From the NCBI GenBank assembly GCA_018676675.1, contig JABHEG010000066.1, positions 1 to 64,000 of the forward strand: a DNA stretch of 64,000 nt. The letters are read 5' to 3'. This document shows positions 45,109-56,000 of this stretch, piece by piece. Position 1 is the first letter of the stretch. Every line of letters begins with the position of its first letter. The stretch comes from Lentisphaerota bacterium. Lineage in GTDB: Bacteria > Verrucomicrobiota > Lentisphaeria > Oligosphaerales > JABHEG01. Made by a program: the position numbers and the translations under genes. The notes under the pieces are model-generated. The model was given only the letters and a program-made list of their open reading frames with translations, made no database searches and was not told where the DNA came from.

Positions 45109-45387
45109 TCTGCACTGCGTAAAACATGGGCCACGGCGTTCTTCCCTGCACTCCCCCGCAATCGGCAGGCCAGCCCAGGTTCCGAATGTAACTCTGACCA
45201 GCCTACCTTCTGCCAGCTTGGCGCATAGTTCCAGGTAGAATCATGCCATCGAAAGCCGACACTGCAAGCTCGGAGGCGACCGTCAAGGCCTGGCCAGATG
45301 AAGCGTGGGGCCGCCTCACACGCTACATTCCCCTGCCAACAGAACCGATGGCGGTTAGATCGCGCGAACATGAGGGAAAACGGGCAC

Positions 45388-47091
45388 ATGACAGACGTGT
45401 TGAGCAAATGGACGCTACGGGGGTGCGTAAGCAGCCTGCTCATGTGTGCGAGTCTGGCGGTTGGCGGGCCGGAGCCTAGGAAAGAGGTCCGGGTCCTGAC
45501 AATCGGCAACAGCTTTGCCGATAACGCGCTCAGGCATCTTCCTCGGATAGTCACCGCCTCCGGCAACAGGCTTATCTACGCAAAAGCCAATCTGGGAGGA
45601 TGTTCGCTGGAGCGACACTGGAAACACATGAAGGCACACGAAGCCAGTCCCGACGACCCGGCTGGCAAGCCCTACAGAGGCAAGAGCCTCCAGGAACTCC
45701 TCTCGGGAAAGCCCTGGAACGTGGTCACGATTCAGCAGGTCAGCTGGCTGAGTCACGACCTGAAGACCTATGAGCCCTACGCCGGCGAGCTTTGTGCCAC
45801 CATTCGCAAACATGCTCCTCAGGCCAAGATCATGCTCCACCAAATCTGGGCCTATCGTGACGACGATCCACGCTTTGTCCCGGCGAATGAGGGCAGGGCC
45901 CCGCATACCCACAGACTGATGTATGAACAGGTACGTGCGGCCAATCACGCAACCGCCTCGACGTACGGCCTGGACATTCTGCCCAGCGGCGATGCCATGT
46001 ACCTGGCCGATACGGACTCCAGGATGGGATTCCAGCCCGATCCCACCTTCGACCGCAAGGCTGCACAACCGAAGAAGCTCCCCGACCAGGCCCACTCCCT
46101 GCACGTCGGCTTTGCCTGGCGCTCCAAGAAAAACCAGAGAGACGTCCTCGAACTGAAATACGATGGCCACCATGCCAACCGGAACGGGGAATATCTGATC
46201 GGCTGCGTCTGGTTCGAGTGTTTTTTCGGCGACTCGGTGGTGCCCAACACCCATGTACCGAGAAGCATGGCCCCAGACTACGCCGCCTTCCTCCGTCGGA
46301 CCGCACACCGGGCTGTCGAAAGCCTGAAGCAGGAGGGGTTTCTCCACGACGCTCCGGCAACCATAGAGGCCCCGCCCCGTATGAATCCGGACGTGCCCCA
46401 GGCCGGAACGTACCTGATCGATCTCAACACAACTGCTGAGGCAGCTGGTGGCGTGTACGCAGAGCATCCCGGGGGAGCGTCTGCCTGGAACATCTATGCG
46501 ACCCCCGCTGATATCGACGGCAACGCCATCAGCGACACAACCGGATCCAAGAAAACGGGGATCTTCCTCGACATCACCGGCACAGTAACGGATTCAGCTA
46601 CGAAGGCCACCGACATCTTCAACAACACGACCGGCGGGCCCGCTTGGGTGACCGGCGACGGGGAACTGAAGACCGCGGCGGCCGCAGCGGACTATTTCTA
46701 CACCAGAGTCAATGAGGAGGGCATCCAGTCATTCACGCTTACCTTCGGCAACCTGAAACCGCGGAATCGTGTATCCATCGACGTTTGGTTCTCCCGCGGG
46801 AGGGCGGGGAGTGGTCGCTACGACTACTCCCTCAACAACGGCAGGATCTGGTTTCCCTTCACCGTGCTGGAAAAGAACGGTACGGTCTCGACAACTGGTG
46901 GATGGAACGCAAAAAGCACGGTGACCAGGCCGTTCTCCGGCTCCACGGATGGGAACAAGGAGGCACGCTACATGAACGCCTCTGACGTCCTCCTCACCGG
47001 ACCATCTCTGCAAATTCGGGTGATGGATAGTAGTGAGAGCAAGCACTGCTGGTCCGCAATATCGGCCGTCAGGCTGCAGGTCTCAGAGTAG
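45388..47091 (+). CDS. Exported SGNH/DUF4886-like hydrolase with C-terminal beta-sandwich
   Basis: The protein is 567 aa from ATG 45388, just before a signal-like segment (LRGCVSSLLMCASLAVGG). ATG 45370 and an earlier start at 45298 are alternatives. The block VLTIGNSFADNALRHLP is the GxS nucleophile region of the DUF4886 branch of SGNH hydrolases, and DGHHANRNGEYL carries the Asp-x-x-His pair. Residues about 340-567 form a beta-sandwich resembling sugar-binding domains. It is probably a carbohydrate esterase acting outside the cell. Confidence 0.8.
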   Translation: MTDVLSKWTLRGCVSSLLMCASLAVGGPEPRKEVRVLTIGNSFADNALRHLPRIVTASGNRLIYAKANLGGCSLERHWKHMKAHEASPDDPAGKPYRGKSLQELLSGKPWNVVTIQQVSWLSHDLKTYEPYAGELCATIRKHAPQAKIMLHQIWAYRDDDPRFVPANEGRAPHTHRLMYEQVRAANHATASTYGLDILPSGDAMYLADTDSRMGFQPDPTFDRKAAQPKKLPDQAHSLHVGFAWRSKKNQRDVLELKYDGHHANRNGEYLIGCVWFECFFGDSVVPNTHVPRSMAPDYAAFLRRTAHRAVESLKQEGFLHDAPATIEAPPRMNPDVPQAGTYLIDLNTTAEAAGGVYAEHPGGASAWNIYATPADIDGNAISDTTGSKKTGIFLDITGTVTDSATKATDIFNNTTGGPAWVTGDGELKTAAAAADYFYTRVNEEGIQSFTLTFGNLKPRNRVSIDVWFSRGRAGSGRYDYSLNNGRIWFPFTVLEKNGTVSTTGGWNAKSTVTRPFSGSTDGNKEARYMNASDVLLTGPSLQIRVMDSSESKHCWSAISAVRLQVSE

Positions 47092-47269
47092 ACAAATCCG
47101 GGATGCAGTCCTATTCATTGACTTTGTGTGCTCCTGCCAATGATCGGGCCGAGCCTTTGACCGCGGCGCACAGGTCAGTTTCTTCGGGGGTCTGTAAGCA
47201 CCGCGACATCTTGTAGCGCATCGCACAGAGACCGCCAATGGTCTGCTCTCTGTCAGGTGAGGACGACGA

Positions 47270-50200
47270 ATGAGTGAACATCGCATCAGAGGACTGCTCA
47301 GCGATCCCCCGAACGAGTATCGGCCCGTGCCGCAGTGGTCGTGGAACGGCGATCTCACGAGGGAACGGATCACTGAACAGCTCGAGCAATTCAAAGCCCA
47401 GGGCTGCGGCGGCCTCTTCACGCACGCACGGCCCGGACACATCACCGGCTACCTGACGGAGCGTTGGTTCGAGCTCTGGGAGTTCGCTGCCGCTGAGAGC
47501 GAGCGCCTGGGGCTGGACTTCCACATTTACGACGAATTCATGTGCCCCGGCGGAGTGGCCGGCGGCAACGTGACGGCGCAAGACCCAACCTTGATTCAAA
47601 AAGAACTGGTTCTCCGCAAGGTTGGCTGTGGAGACCCCGTGTCACATGCGGATGTGCTCGCGTGGATCCGCCTTGACCCGGACAGCGGCGCAGCGCGTCC
47701 GGCCGAGGAAGAGAACGCAACGCATGAGATTCTCCTCACCTGGTCGGCGACAGGTGACGGCGGTTTCCCGAGCCCGGACCTCTGCCGTCGCGAGACGACT
47801 GAGGCATTCATTCGGCTCACGCACGAGCGCCTGGCTGAGACGAGCAGCCACCGCTTCGGTCGGAACGTCCGCCTTATGTTCTGCGACGAGCCAATGCTGC
47901 TGACCACCCGCCAGGGCTTTCCCTTCTCGCGATTCCTGGTTCGAGAGTTCAGGAACGATCACGGCTACGAGCTGCTCGACAACCTGATTCCCCTCTGCTT
48001 CGCCACGGATGGGGCACACCACGTCCGGCACGATTTCTGGTGGACGGTGAATCGACTGTTCAACCGAAACTTCATGCAGCCCCTGAACGACTGGTGCGAG
48101 AAGCACGAGTTGCTGTTTACGGGCCATCTCATGGAACACGAATGGCCCTGGCCCAATCGCAACCCTGACTGTATGGCCGGCTTGCGCTGGATGCAGGCCC
48201 CCGGCGAAGACCTTCTTGGCTTCCAGTACGCGCCAACGGACCTGACCAGTAATGCGCTGTACGTGATGAATCTGAAGGAACTGTCCAGCCTCGTGAATCA
48301 GCTCGACCGCGAGTGGTGCATGGTTGAGACGTCCGGGGCTGCCGGGTATGGCGCGGCGTTCGAGCTCTTCAAGCCGTGCGAAGACCTCGCCCTGGCGTTC
48401 GGCGTGAACGTGATCGATCCCCACCTCAGCCACCAAACGGTGGCAGGCATGCGCAAGTACGACTGGCCGCAGACGCTGTCCGACCACAGTCCGTGGTGGC
48501 AGCGCTACCGGATGCAGGCCGACCACGTCAGCCGGGTAAATGCTGTGCTCAGCCAGGGGCGCGAGGTCAACCGCGTTCTTGTCCTGCACCCCACGACAAG
48601 CGGCTGGCTGCACTACACCGGACCCTCCTTCGATCCGGGAGATCAGGCGACGGTGGCACTGGAACAGCTGCGGACCTCGCAGACGCAGCTTGTCGCCGCT
48701 CTTTACGGTGCCCAAATCGACTTCGATCTGGGCGATGAGTTCATCCTCGAGGAGTTTGGACGCGTTGCGAACGGCAGACTGGTGGTTGGCGCCCGTGAAT
48801 ACGACGCCGTTGTCATGCCCTCCGAGATGGAGACAGTGACGGATTCGACGCTCCGGTTGCTGTTGGACTTCAGTGAGGTGGGAGGGCGGTTGTACTCGCT
48901 GCGCAGCGCCCCGGCTCTCGTGAACGGCCGACCGACCGACTCCCCTGCCGCACTCGAGCGGTCCGTCGGTTGGACGCGGGTTGCGGACTGCAAGGAGCTT
49001 GTCGAGAAGGTGCGAAAGCATGTGATTCCCTACGTGAGTTTTCCAGACGGTTCGGCTCTACCGGGCGGAATTATCTGGCGCCGAGCCGTGTGTGATGACG
49101 GCGTGATCTGGTTCTTCTGCAATCCGTGGCAAGAGACGATCGAGTGCGACGTTCGGCTCCCCGCGGCCGTCCTGCGCGAACTGGACACCGGCACGGCAGA
49201 GATCCGGGACCTCCCGTCGGACCCGCACGACGGCTGGACCACGGCCCCACTGCGTCTGCTGCCTCGCGGACATCGGCTGCTGTTGGGCCAAACAGAGGAA
49301 CAGGCGGCGACATGGACACCACAGGCCCCGATTGAGGCCGCCCCACGTGAGAGTCCCGCGACAGTGGCCGTGCCGTTAGCACTGATCGGGATTGAACGCG
49401 TTACTGACAACCTTCTCTTCGTCGACTACTGCGACGTCGAGGCGTACGGAGCGTCCCACACCGACATCAACACGGCGGCGGCCGACACGCTCAACTGGCG
49501 CTGGCAGGGCTTTGACGGAAACCCCTGGCACAAGCAATTCCGGCGCACCGTAATCGAGCAGCGGTCCGTACCGTACACCGAAGTGCTTGTGCGATACCGA
49601 TTCACGGTGGCCAAGGGACTGGCCGACAACACCAGAAACTCGCTCGCGGTCTGCGTGGAGCGTCCGTGGCTCTACACGGTCAGTCTGAACGGCATAACGT
49701 TGGATGCTGACGCTGCCGAGAAGTGGTTTGACGAAGACATGCGCAGGCTCTCCGTCGGGCATGCCGTGAAGGAGGGTGAGAACGAGCTGCTCCTGCGTGC
49801 ACAGCCCTTCCATGTTCTGTGCGAAATCATGCCCGTTTACGTCTGCGGTGATTTCGGGCTCACCGCAGCCGCCCGCGGGTATGACGTCGGCCTGGCCAGC
49901 CCCCTGGGACTGGGCGACTGGACACAGCAGGGCGCGCCTTTTTACCCAGGCGTCGTTCGCTACCGGTACGCGTTCACGCTCGCACAGGACGCAGCACGCC
50001 TCTGTGTTCGGGTCCCCGAGTGGCGGGGAGCGGTCGCCGTCGTCTATCTTGACGGTGAAGAACTCGGTCCAACGCCCCATCCACCGTTTGAGGTGCTCTC
50101 GAGCTCACGCGTTCCGGCCGGTTCGCATGAATTGGCCATTGATGTCTATGGTAACATGAAGAACATGATGGGCTCGCACCACCATGACAACCTGCCGTTG

Positions 50201-50323
50201 CGCTGGACGTATGAGTGCGCACCGGATCACATGCCCCCCGGCGCCGACTATCAACTCCAACCGACCGGTCTGCTGACAGAGCCCCAGGTGGCTGCGAGAG
50301 CAGCTCCTTGTCCAACGACCTGA
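47270..50323 (+). CDS. GH106-like glycoside hydrolase (alpha-L-rhamnosidase type)
   Basis: The protein is 1017 aa with no signal peptide visible. The N-terminal PVPQWSWNGDLTRERITEQL and GLFTHARPGHITGYLTERWF, then FHIYDEFMCPGG, are typical of the large GH106-like group. Acidic residues in YDEF and in a later FCDEPML region are candidate catalytic groups. After the barrel come beta domains, ending in a jelly-roll (VERPWLYTVSLNGITLD) that may bind sugar. If it is a rhamnosidase, the target would be a rhamnose-containing glycan; the exact specificity is unknown. Start ATG 47270 follows GAGGACG. Confidence 0.75.
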   Translation: MSEHRIRGLLSDPPNEYRPVPQWSWNGDLTRERITEQLEQFKAQGCGGLFTHARPGHITGYLTERWFELWEFAAAESERLGLDFHIYDEFMCPGGVAGGNVTAQDPTLIQKELVLRKVGCGDPVSHADVLAWIRLDPDSGAARPAEEENATHEILLTWSATGDGGFPSPDLCRRETTEAFIRLTHERLAETSSHRFGRNVRLMFCDEPMLLTTRQGFPFSRFLVREFRNDHGYELLDNLIPLCFATDGAHHVRHDFWWTVNRLFNRNFMQPLNDWCEKHELLFTGHLMEHEWPWPNRNPDCMAGLRWMQAPGEDLLGFQYAPTDLTSNALYVMNLKELSSLVNQLDREWCMVETSGAAGYGAAFELFKPCEDLALAFGVNVIDPHLSHQTVAGMRKYDWPQTLSDHSPWWQRYRMQADHVSRVNAVLSQGREVNRVLVLHPTTSGWLHYTGPSFDPGDQATVALEQLRTSQTQLVAALYGAQIDFDLGDEFILEEFGRVANGRLVVGAREYDAVVMPSEMETVTDSTLRLLLDFSEVGGRLYSLRSAPALVNGRPTDSPAALERSVGWTRVADCKELVEKVRKHVIPYVSFPDGSALPGGIIWRRAVCDDGVIWFFCNPWQETIECDVRLPAAVLRELDTGTAEIRDLPSDPHDGWTTAPLRLLPRGHRLLLGQTEEQAATWTPQAPIEAAPRESPATVAVPLALIGIERVTDNLLFVDYCDVEAYGASHTDINTAAADTLNWRWQGFDGNPWHKQFRRTVIEQRSVPYTEVLVRYRFTVAKGLADNTRNSLAVCVERPWLYTVSLNGITLDADAAEKWFDEDMRRLSVGHAVKEGENELLLRAQPFHVLCEIMPVYVCGDFGLTAAARGYDVGLASPLGLGDWTQQGAPFYPGVVRYRYAFTLAQDAARLCVRVPEWRGAVAVVYLDGEELGPTPHPPFEVLSSSRVPAGSHELAIDVYGNMKNMMGSHHHDNLPLRWTYECAPDHMPPGADYQLQPTGLLTEPQVAARAAPCPTT

Positions 50324-50659
50324 TTTCCCGCTCGGTCAACGGCTTTCCGGGCGCGTCACGTGGTAAGGACCACGCCATGGAGGGTAGATTGCTGGCAGCA
50401 GGTTGAGCGACAGAACGACGGCGTCTCACAGAAGGGGGATGACGGTTGGGGATGCGGAAGGAGCCGGTGGACGATCACGGCGACGATCAGGGTGGACGAT
50501 CGGGGAACGGGATTCCGGTGTCGTAGACCGTAGTCGTCGCCGTAATCGTGAACCGAAGAGGACGAACCACATACGAGGTCGCTTCTGCTGACCTCGGGAC
50601 CTCGGTCGCGGAGCATAGCGCTGTGCGACAATGCGATGATCACCAGGTGGAATGACTCA
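50324..50659. repeat. Gene-free region with imperfect inverted repeat; possible empty cassette scar
   Basis: No gene is supported in these 336 bases. ACGATCACGGCGACGATCA (50471-50489) pairs with TAGTCGTCGCCGTAATCGT (50531-50549), matching at 16 of 19 positions as an inverted repeat. The word GGTGGACGATC also occurs twice (50467-50477 and 50491-50501). The style is like the words beside the two four-helix cassettes, but only about 40 bases lie between the arms. An RNA hairpin is the plainer alternative. Confidence 0.4.
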
Positions 50660-52135
50660 ATGAAAACAGATTTCCAGAAGACGACACCCGAAGCCGCCGG
50701 CATTCCGTCCACGGCGGTCGCGGCCTTTATCGACCGGCTTGAGGACAAGACGCTTCCCATGCACAGCATTTTGGTGCTGAAGGGCGACCAGATCGCCGCC
50801 GAAGCGTACTGGAAGCCGTTCGACGAGAGCTTCCGTCATCGCATGTACTCCACCTCGAAGAGCTTCGTCTCTGTGGCCATCGGCATCCTGGCCGGCGATG
50901 GCAAGCTATCGCTGGATGACCGAGTGGTCGATTTCTTCCCTGAGTACAAAGAGAAATGCGCGCCGGTGCACCCGTACACGGCGATGGTCACTGTCCGCGA
51001 CCTACTGAGAATGACGACGTGCTTCACCGCGTCGAATTACCCGCGCTTCGACGACTGGACGGAGGCGTTCTTCCGGATCACCCCCGGCCATATCCCGGGC
51101 AAATCCTTCCGCTACGACACACTGGGAACGGTGATGCTCTGCATGATCGTCCGCCGGGTGGCCGGCGTCGAATTCGTGGCATTCCTGCAGGAACGGCTCT
51201 TCGATCCCGTCGGCATGTCGGCGGGCATCCAGTGCATTCAGAGCCCCTGCGGCCACGACTGGGGCGGTTCCGGCGTGCTCTGCACCACGCGGGATCTGGC
51301 CAAGTTCGCCTATGTCTGCATGCACGACGGCAGATGGCATGGCGAACAACTCATTCCGGAGGCCTACATCCGCGACGCCACCTCGAGCCAAGTCGACAAC
51401 ACATTGAGTGTGTGTGCCCCCGAAAACCAGTACGGGTATGGCTATCAGTTCTGGCGGACCCGCTTCGGCTTTGCCTGCAGAGGCATGGGGAGTCAGCTCG
51501 CGGTCTGTGTGCCGGACAGCGACCTCATCCTGGTGACCACGGCGGACACCCAGGCCATCGCCAACGGGGACGGCATCATCTACGACGCGCTGGACAGATT
51601 CATACTGGCGAACATGCGGGACGCACCTCTAGCCGAGGATCCGGGGGCGCAAGCGGCCCTGCAAGCGAAGATCGCTGAGCTTTCACTTCGCACCGTGGCA
51701 GGAGCGACGCACTCACCACTCGCCCGGAAGGTCAACGGCAAGACCTATGTCCTCGACGAGAACAGCATGAAGATCACATACGTGCGTTTCACTTTCGAGG
51801 GCGACGAGGGCACCCTGGCCTACGAAAACGCCACCGGCGCGCACGAGATTCGCTTTGGCTTCGGCAAGCATGTGCGTCAGCGATTCCCGGAGACGCACTA
51901 TTTCGGACGCACGATGATGCATCCGGGCAACCAGGGCTACGATTGCCATGCGTCGGCGGCGTGGCGCAGGAATGACTCTCTGGTGCTGTGCGTCTACGCC
52001 ACGGACGAGTACTTCGGAACGCTGCGGATGAATGTCGTCTTCGATGGCAACACGGTGACTCTGCAGTCGGAGAAGTTCGCCGAGATGTTCTTCGATGAAT
52101 ACCAGGGCTTTACATCGGGCAAGGCCAACGCTTGA
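50660..52135 (+). CDS. Serine hydrolase of the beta-lactamase/class C family
   Basis: The protein is 491 aa from ATG 50660, placed by AGGTGG upstream; ATG 50636 would add eight residues. It has the S-x-x-K active site in RMYSTSKSFVSVAIG (Ser64, Lys67) and a Tyr motif (FRYDTLGTVML), where the classic form is Y-x-N. No signal peptide is seen. A beta-barrel-like C-terminal part of about 130 residues follows the catalytic domain. Relatives include esterases and peptidases as well as beta-lactamases; in this setting an esterase role is more likely than drug resistance. Confidence 0.85.
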   Translation: MKTDFQKTTPEAAGIPSTAVAAFIDRLEDKTLPMHSILVLKGDQIAAEAYWKPFDESFRHRMYSTSKSFVSVAIGILAGDGKLSLDDRVVDFFPEYKEKCAPVHPYTAMVTVRDLLRMTTCFTASNYPRFDDWTEAFFRITPGHIPGKSFRYDTLGTVMLCMIVRRVAGVEFVAFLQERLFDPVGMSAGIQCIQSPCGHDWGGSGVLCTTRDLAKFAYVCMHDGRWHGEQLIPEAYIRDATSSQVDNTLSVCAPENQYGYGYQFWRTRFGFACRGMGSQLAVCVPDSDLILVTTADTQAIANGDGIIYDALDRFILANMRDAPLAEDPGAQAALQAKIAELSLRTVAGATHSPLARKVNGKTYVLDENSMKITYVRFTFEGDEGTLAYENATGAHEIRFGFGKHVRQRFPETHYFGRTMMHPGNQGYDCHASAAWRRNDSLVLCVYATDEYFGTLRMNVVFDGNTVTLQSEKFAEMFFDEYQGFTSGKANA

Positions 52136-52147
52136 AGGAGACGACCG

Positions 52148-53005
52148 ATGCAGGACACGTTGACAGGGACAGTGCGCGACCGACTCTGGATTTTCACAGT
52201 GTTCGCGGGTGCCGACGACGCAAATCTCGCCCTGGGCGGCGTCACGACCCCGTCCCGAATGACCCCCGCCGAGGGGGCTTTCTGCCTCGGCGTCCCCAAT
52301 CTGCTCATGATCCGGTCAGGAGGGCGGCCTCCCGCCGAGCGGTTCGGCCAGTACGCGCAAGCGTTCCGGCCATTGCGTCGCGTTGTCTGGTCGATCGTAG
52401 GCAGCGGCGGTAGGCACGACGGCGATGAACTCAGCTTGGTTCTACCGCTTGCGCACGAGTTCGAGAACATTAGCGGCGTGTTCCTCGATGACTTCTTCGT
52501 GCGCCCGCCGCAAGGAGGCAACGTCTTCACCGGCGCGCTGTCGCCTGCAGAACTGGAAGCGCTGCGGCCACGCCTCAAGCTGCCGGATCGGACGCTGGAA
52601 ATGTGGGTAACGTTCTATTCACGTGTACTGGACGCGACGCATCCCGGACACTTCACCGTCGACCTGGCCTTGAGCGAGTACCTCGACCGCTTCGACGTCG
52701 TCACGCTGTGGACGCGCGGCGACGAGCGCCTCAAAAACCTGCCGGAGTACGTGGACAGGCTGGCGGCGGCCTGCACGACGCCGCGCATCGTGCTGGGATG
52801 CGACTTCTGGGACTTTGTGAACCGTGCACCGGTCCCCATCGAGCTCATGGAGTACCAGTGCACACTGGGACTTGAGTGGCTCCGGCAAGGCCGCATCGCG
52901 GGCATGATCTTCCTGGCCAATACCTCAATGGACATCGGCCTGGACGTGGTCGATTGGACACGCGAGTGGATCGCATCCGTGGGCGACCAACCGCTGTCTG
53001 TCTAG
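52148..53005 (+). CDS. Conserved-looking protein of unknown function, TIM-barrel candidate
   Basis: The protein is 285 aa. ATG 52148 follows AAGGAG and lies 12 bases after the serine hydrolase stop, so both are in one operon. No signal peptide. I do not recognise the family. Alternating strand/helix pattern, the motif GVFLDDFFVRPPQGG (Asp-Asp at a strand end) and VLGCDFWDFVNR suggest a barrel-type enzyme, possibly a glycosidase. It keeps company with sugar-degrading genes. Confidence 0.65.
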   Translation: MQDTLTGTVRDRLWIFTVFAGADDANLALGGVTTPSRMTPAEGAFCLGVPNLLMIRSGGRPPAERFGQYAQAFRPLRRVVWSIVGSGGRHDGDELSLVLPLAHEFENISGVFLDDFFVRPPQGGNVFTGALSPAELEALRPRLKLPDRTLEMWVTFYSRVLDATHPGHFTVDLALSEYLDRFDVVTLWTRGDERLKNLPEYVDRLAAACTTPRIVLGCDFWDFVNRAPVPIELMEYQCTLGLEWLRQGRIAGMIFLANTSMDIGLDVVDWTREWIASVGDQPLSV

Positions 53006-53062
53006 AGCGCGACCACAGTCTGCGGCAGTGGCCTTTGGGGACAAACGTGTGGTGAGTACACA

Positions 53063-56000
53063 ATGCTGAAACTGAGTTCAACGACTGTGGTCGGCCTCGT
53101 CTGTTGCGTCATGGCTTGTGGCCGGCCCACAGATGACGTTGCCTATCGCCTGGGTCTGATGCCGACCCCGCGCCAGATCGCTTTGAACGGAGACCGTATC
53201 GACCTTTCCGGCTGGCAGATCGTGACTCCGCCAACGCTACCACTGTGTCGAGTTGGGGCCGCGGAAATCAACCTGCGTATCGAGGAACTCGGTGGCAAGC
53301 CACTACAGATTGTCGACTCCCCCCAGTCAAGGCGGGGAAGAATCGTCGTCGGGCTGTGCAGTGGGGCCGCGGTCCGCGTCACTGCCAAGGCACTGGGGGT
53401 GGTCCTGACACGGTCGGATCCGGGGGAACAAGGGTACGTGATCCGCTGTGGGGAGATCGCAGGAGCGCCGGTCATCTTGGCTGGGGGCAGTGATGAACAG
53501 GGAGCGTTGTATGCATGCATCACGCTACGGCGAATGATCCAGCCGGTCCAAGGCAACGTGCGGTTGCTGTCGGGCAGCGTTCGTGATTGGCCCGACTACA
53601 AGATCCGGTGCAACGGTTCACTCAACTTGCAGTTGATCCGAGGCATGCGGCGGCCGGAAACGAGGGTACGAGCCGTGGCGGCGCTCAAGCGCGATATCGA
53701 TTTCTGCCTGCGCCACAAGATCAATTACGTGCACACTCGCGGGCACTGGACGCGACCGACTCCCGATGACCGGGCCCGTGCTATCCGCCGGCAGATGGTT
53801 GAGGTCTCGCGCTATGCGCGGTCTCGCGGCATTCGCACGCGGGTCATCGGCAAAACGGAGATTGGCCGGTATTTGACGCCTGAACAGAGGAAAGGCGCTG
53901 TCGTCCGCAAGGCCGGAACGAGCTATGCCTGGAGTGCTCTGGACGCACACCGAAAGCACGCACGTGATTGGGCCGAGTATCTGCGGGATGCGCAGGTCGG
54001 CGTGTTCGCTTTGCATCCGGTCGATTCGGGCGGCTACCTGGATCCCGAGACATGGAGTAAGCGCGGCCCGCAGTGCAAAGCCACCTACGGTGATGATCGT
54101 GCCCGCGCAAGCCTCGAGCAGTTCAAGCTCTACTTCGACATTATCCGGGAGCAATGTCCTGATATCGAGTTGGAGGCTGTGAGTTACCCTTATCACTACC
54201 AGTTCGCCATGCCCGAGTTCATAACGCAGGCCCAGGGCATGGGAGCCGATATGCCGAACATGGGGTGGGTGCGCGGCATCGAGGACTCCGTGACGGCGAG
54301 CCGAGTACAAAAACAGCTCAGTGATTACCATCGCCACCTGAGCGCTGGGTTGAGCGAGGATGTGACAGTTACGTTTCGTGAAGCCAGGCGCGATGTCTTT
54401 CTCGCCTGCGGCAAGCTCTACGAAGGACACCCGGTCACGATCTGGATCTATCCCGACCGCAACAAGGGGTGGCGTGGTACGTTCTGTCCGCAAGTGCGCA
54501 TGACCAGGTCCTTCTGGCGCCCTCACATGCGGGATCACTACTTTGTCGCATCGAGTTGGACTCGTGGGAACGACGCTCGGGTGCAGCGCCTGGCCCAGCA
54601 GGAGTATCTGTGGTGTGTGGATCAGCCGGACGCCTCGAGTGAGTTCACAGCCAACTCCCGGTGGTACGAAACGGAGGGGTGTGATATCACCGCGTTCCAG
54701 CGCGAGGTCCTGATCCCGCGCATCTGCCGCATTCTTTACGGTGCTGCCGCGCCACCATTCCGCGACCTCGTCACCGCGAACGTGAGTCTCAATTACGTAC
54801 TCGAGCCCGGAGCCATCGCCTCGGAGCGCGGCGAGAATATGGCCACTTCCCTCACGTACATGCGCAAGCAAGCCGATGCCTTTGCACGCCTTCACCAGAA
54901 CTTCGCCGAGCTGGCTCCGCGTCTGGACAACACTCCCGACCTGCCAGCCGAAACGGTGGCATGGAGTCTGTATTGGCTCAAGTTCACGGGGCTCTCCGCG
55001 ATCAAAGCGGAGCTGGAGCTTGGCCTCGGTCAGTGTCGCGAGCTCCTGGCGGCCGGCAAGTCCGAAGAAGCGCTGACACAGGTAGCGAAGCTACGCACGC
55101 GTCTGGACGGCCTGCAACAACAGTGTGACGCAGTCCACGGCCTGGTAGACCGCGATCCGCGACACACGAAGGAATCGAGTTACAGCCGCAGCGTGGACAA
55201 CCTGCTGCACAGGTTCCGACCGGCTGGTTACGGCGCGGTACTCGAGCAACTCGAGCAGAAGGCCACGACTGCTGCGACGATGGGCGTTATCCCCGACCAC
55301 ATCGCTGAGCAACTGAGTCGCCGTCGGATTGAAGTGTGCCGCTTCAAGCCGACGTTTGAGCTCAAGGTCGATGGCAAGCGCGGTGAAGGCGGCTGGATGA
55401 GCTCGCAAACGGTCGACTTCTTCACTGCCGACAGCAAAACGCTCGCCCAATTCGAGAGCCGCGTGTGGATTTTGTGGGATGACCAGAGCCTGTACTTGTA
55501 CCTGGAGGCCTTCGATCCGTTTGCGCTACGGCACAAGCCGAGCGTACCGGCTACCAAGCACGACGGAAGCGTATTCCGTGATGATTGCTTCGAGCTCTTC
55601 CTCGACACCAATGCCGACTTGAAATCGTACTACCATCTTGCGGTGTCGTCGGCCGGCGCCAAGTATGATGCCGTGAAGGTCGGCGAGGGCCGCCCCGATG
55701 TGGCGTGGGGCGGAGACTGGTCGGTTGCCACGGTGCGCGGCCGCAATTCCTGGATAGCGGAATTCCACATCCCCTTTGCCACTCTCGGCGGGGCGCCAAA
55801 GGCAGGCGACGTCTGGCGGGTGAACATGGCCCGACACCGAGCGGCACGCCCCGGCTCTCAGGAGACGGAAGACTCCAATATTATCACTGCCGCACGGAAC
55901 CATCACCCGGAGCTGTTTGTGCCCATGACGTTCAGCCAGAGGACGCGTATCACCGAGCCCGCAAAACTGCGCGCCACACTCAAGAATGTGAAGCGCTACG

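Noticed and set aside
47642..49021. 459-codon minus-strand frame
   Set aside because: Shadow of the GH106-like gene.
53618..54895. 425-codon minus-strand frame
   Set aside because: Shadow of the GH20-like lipoprotein gene.
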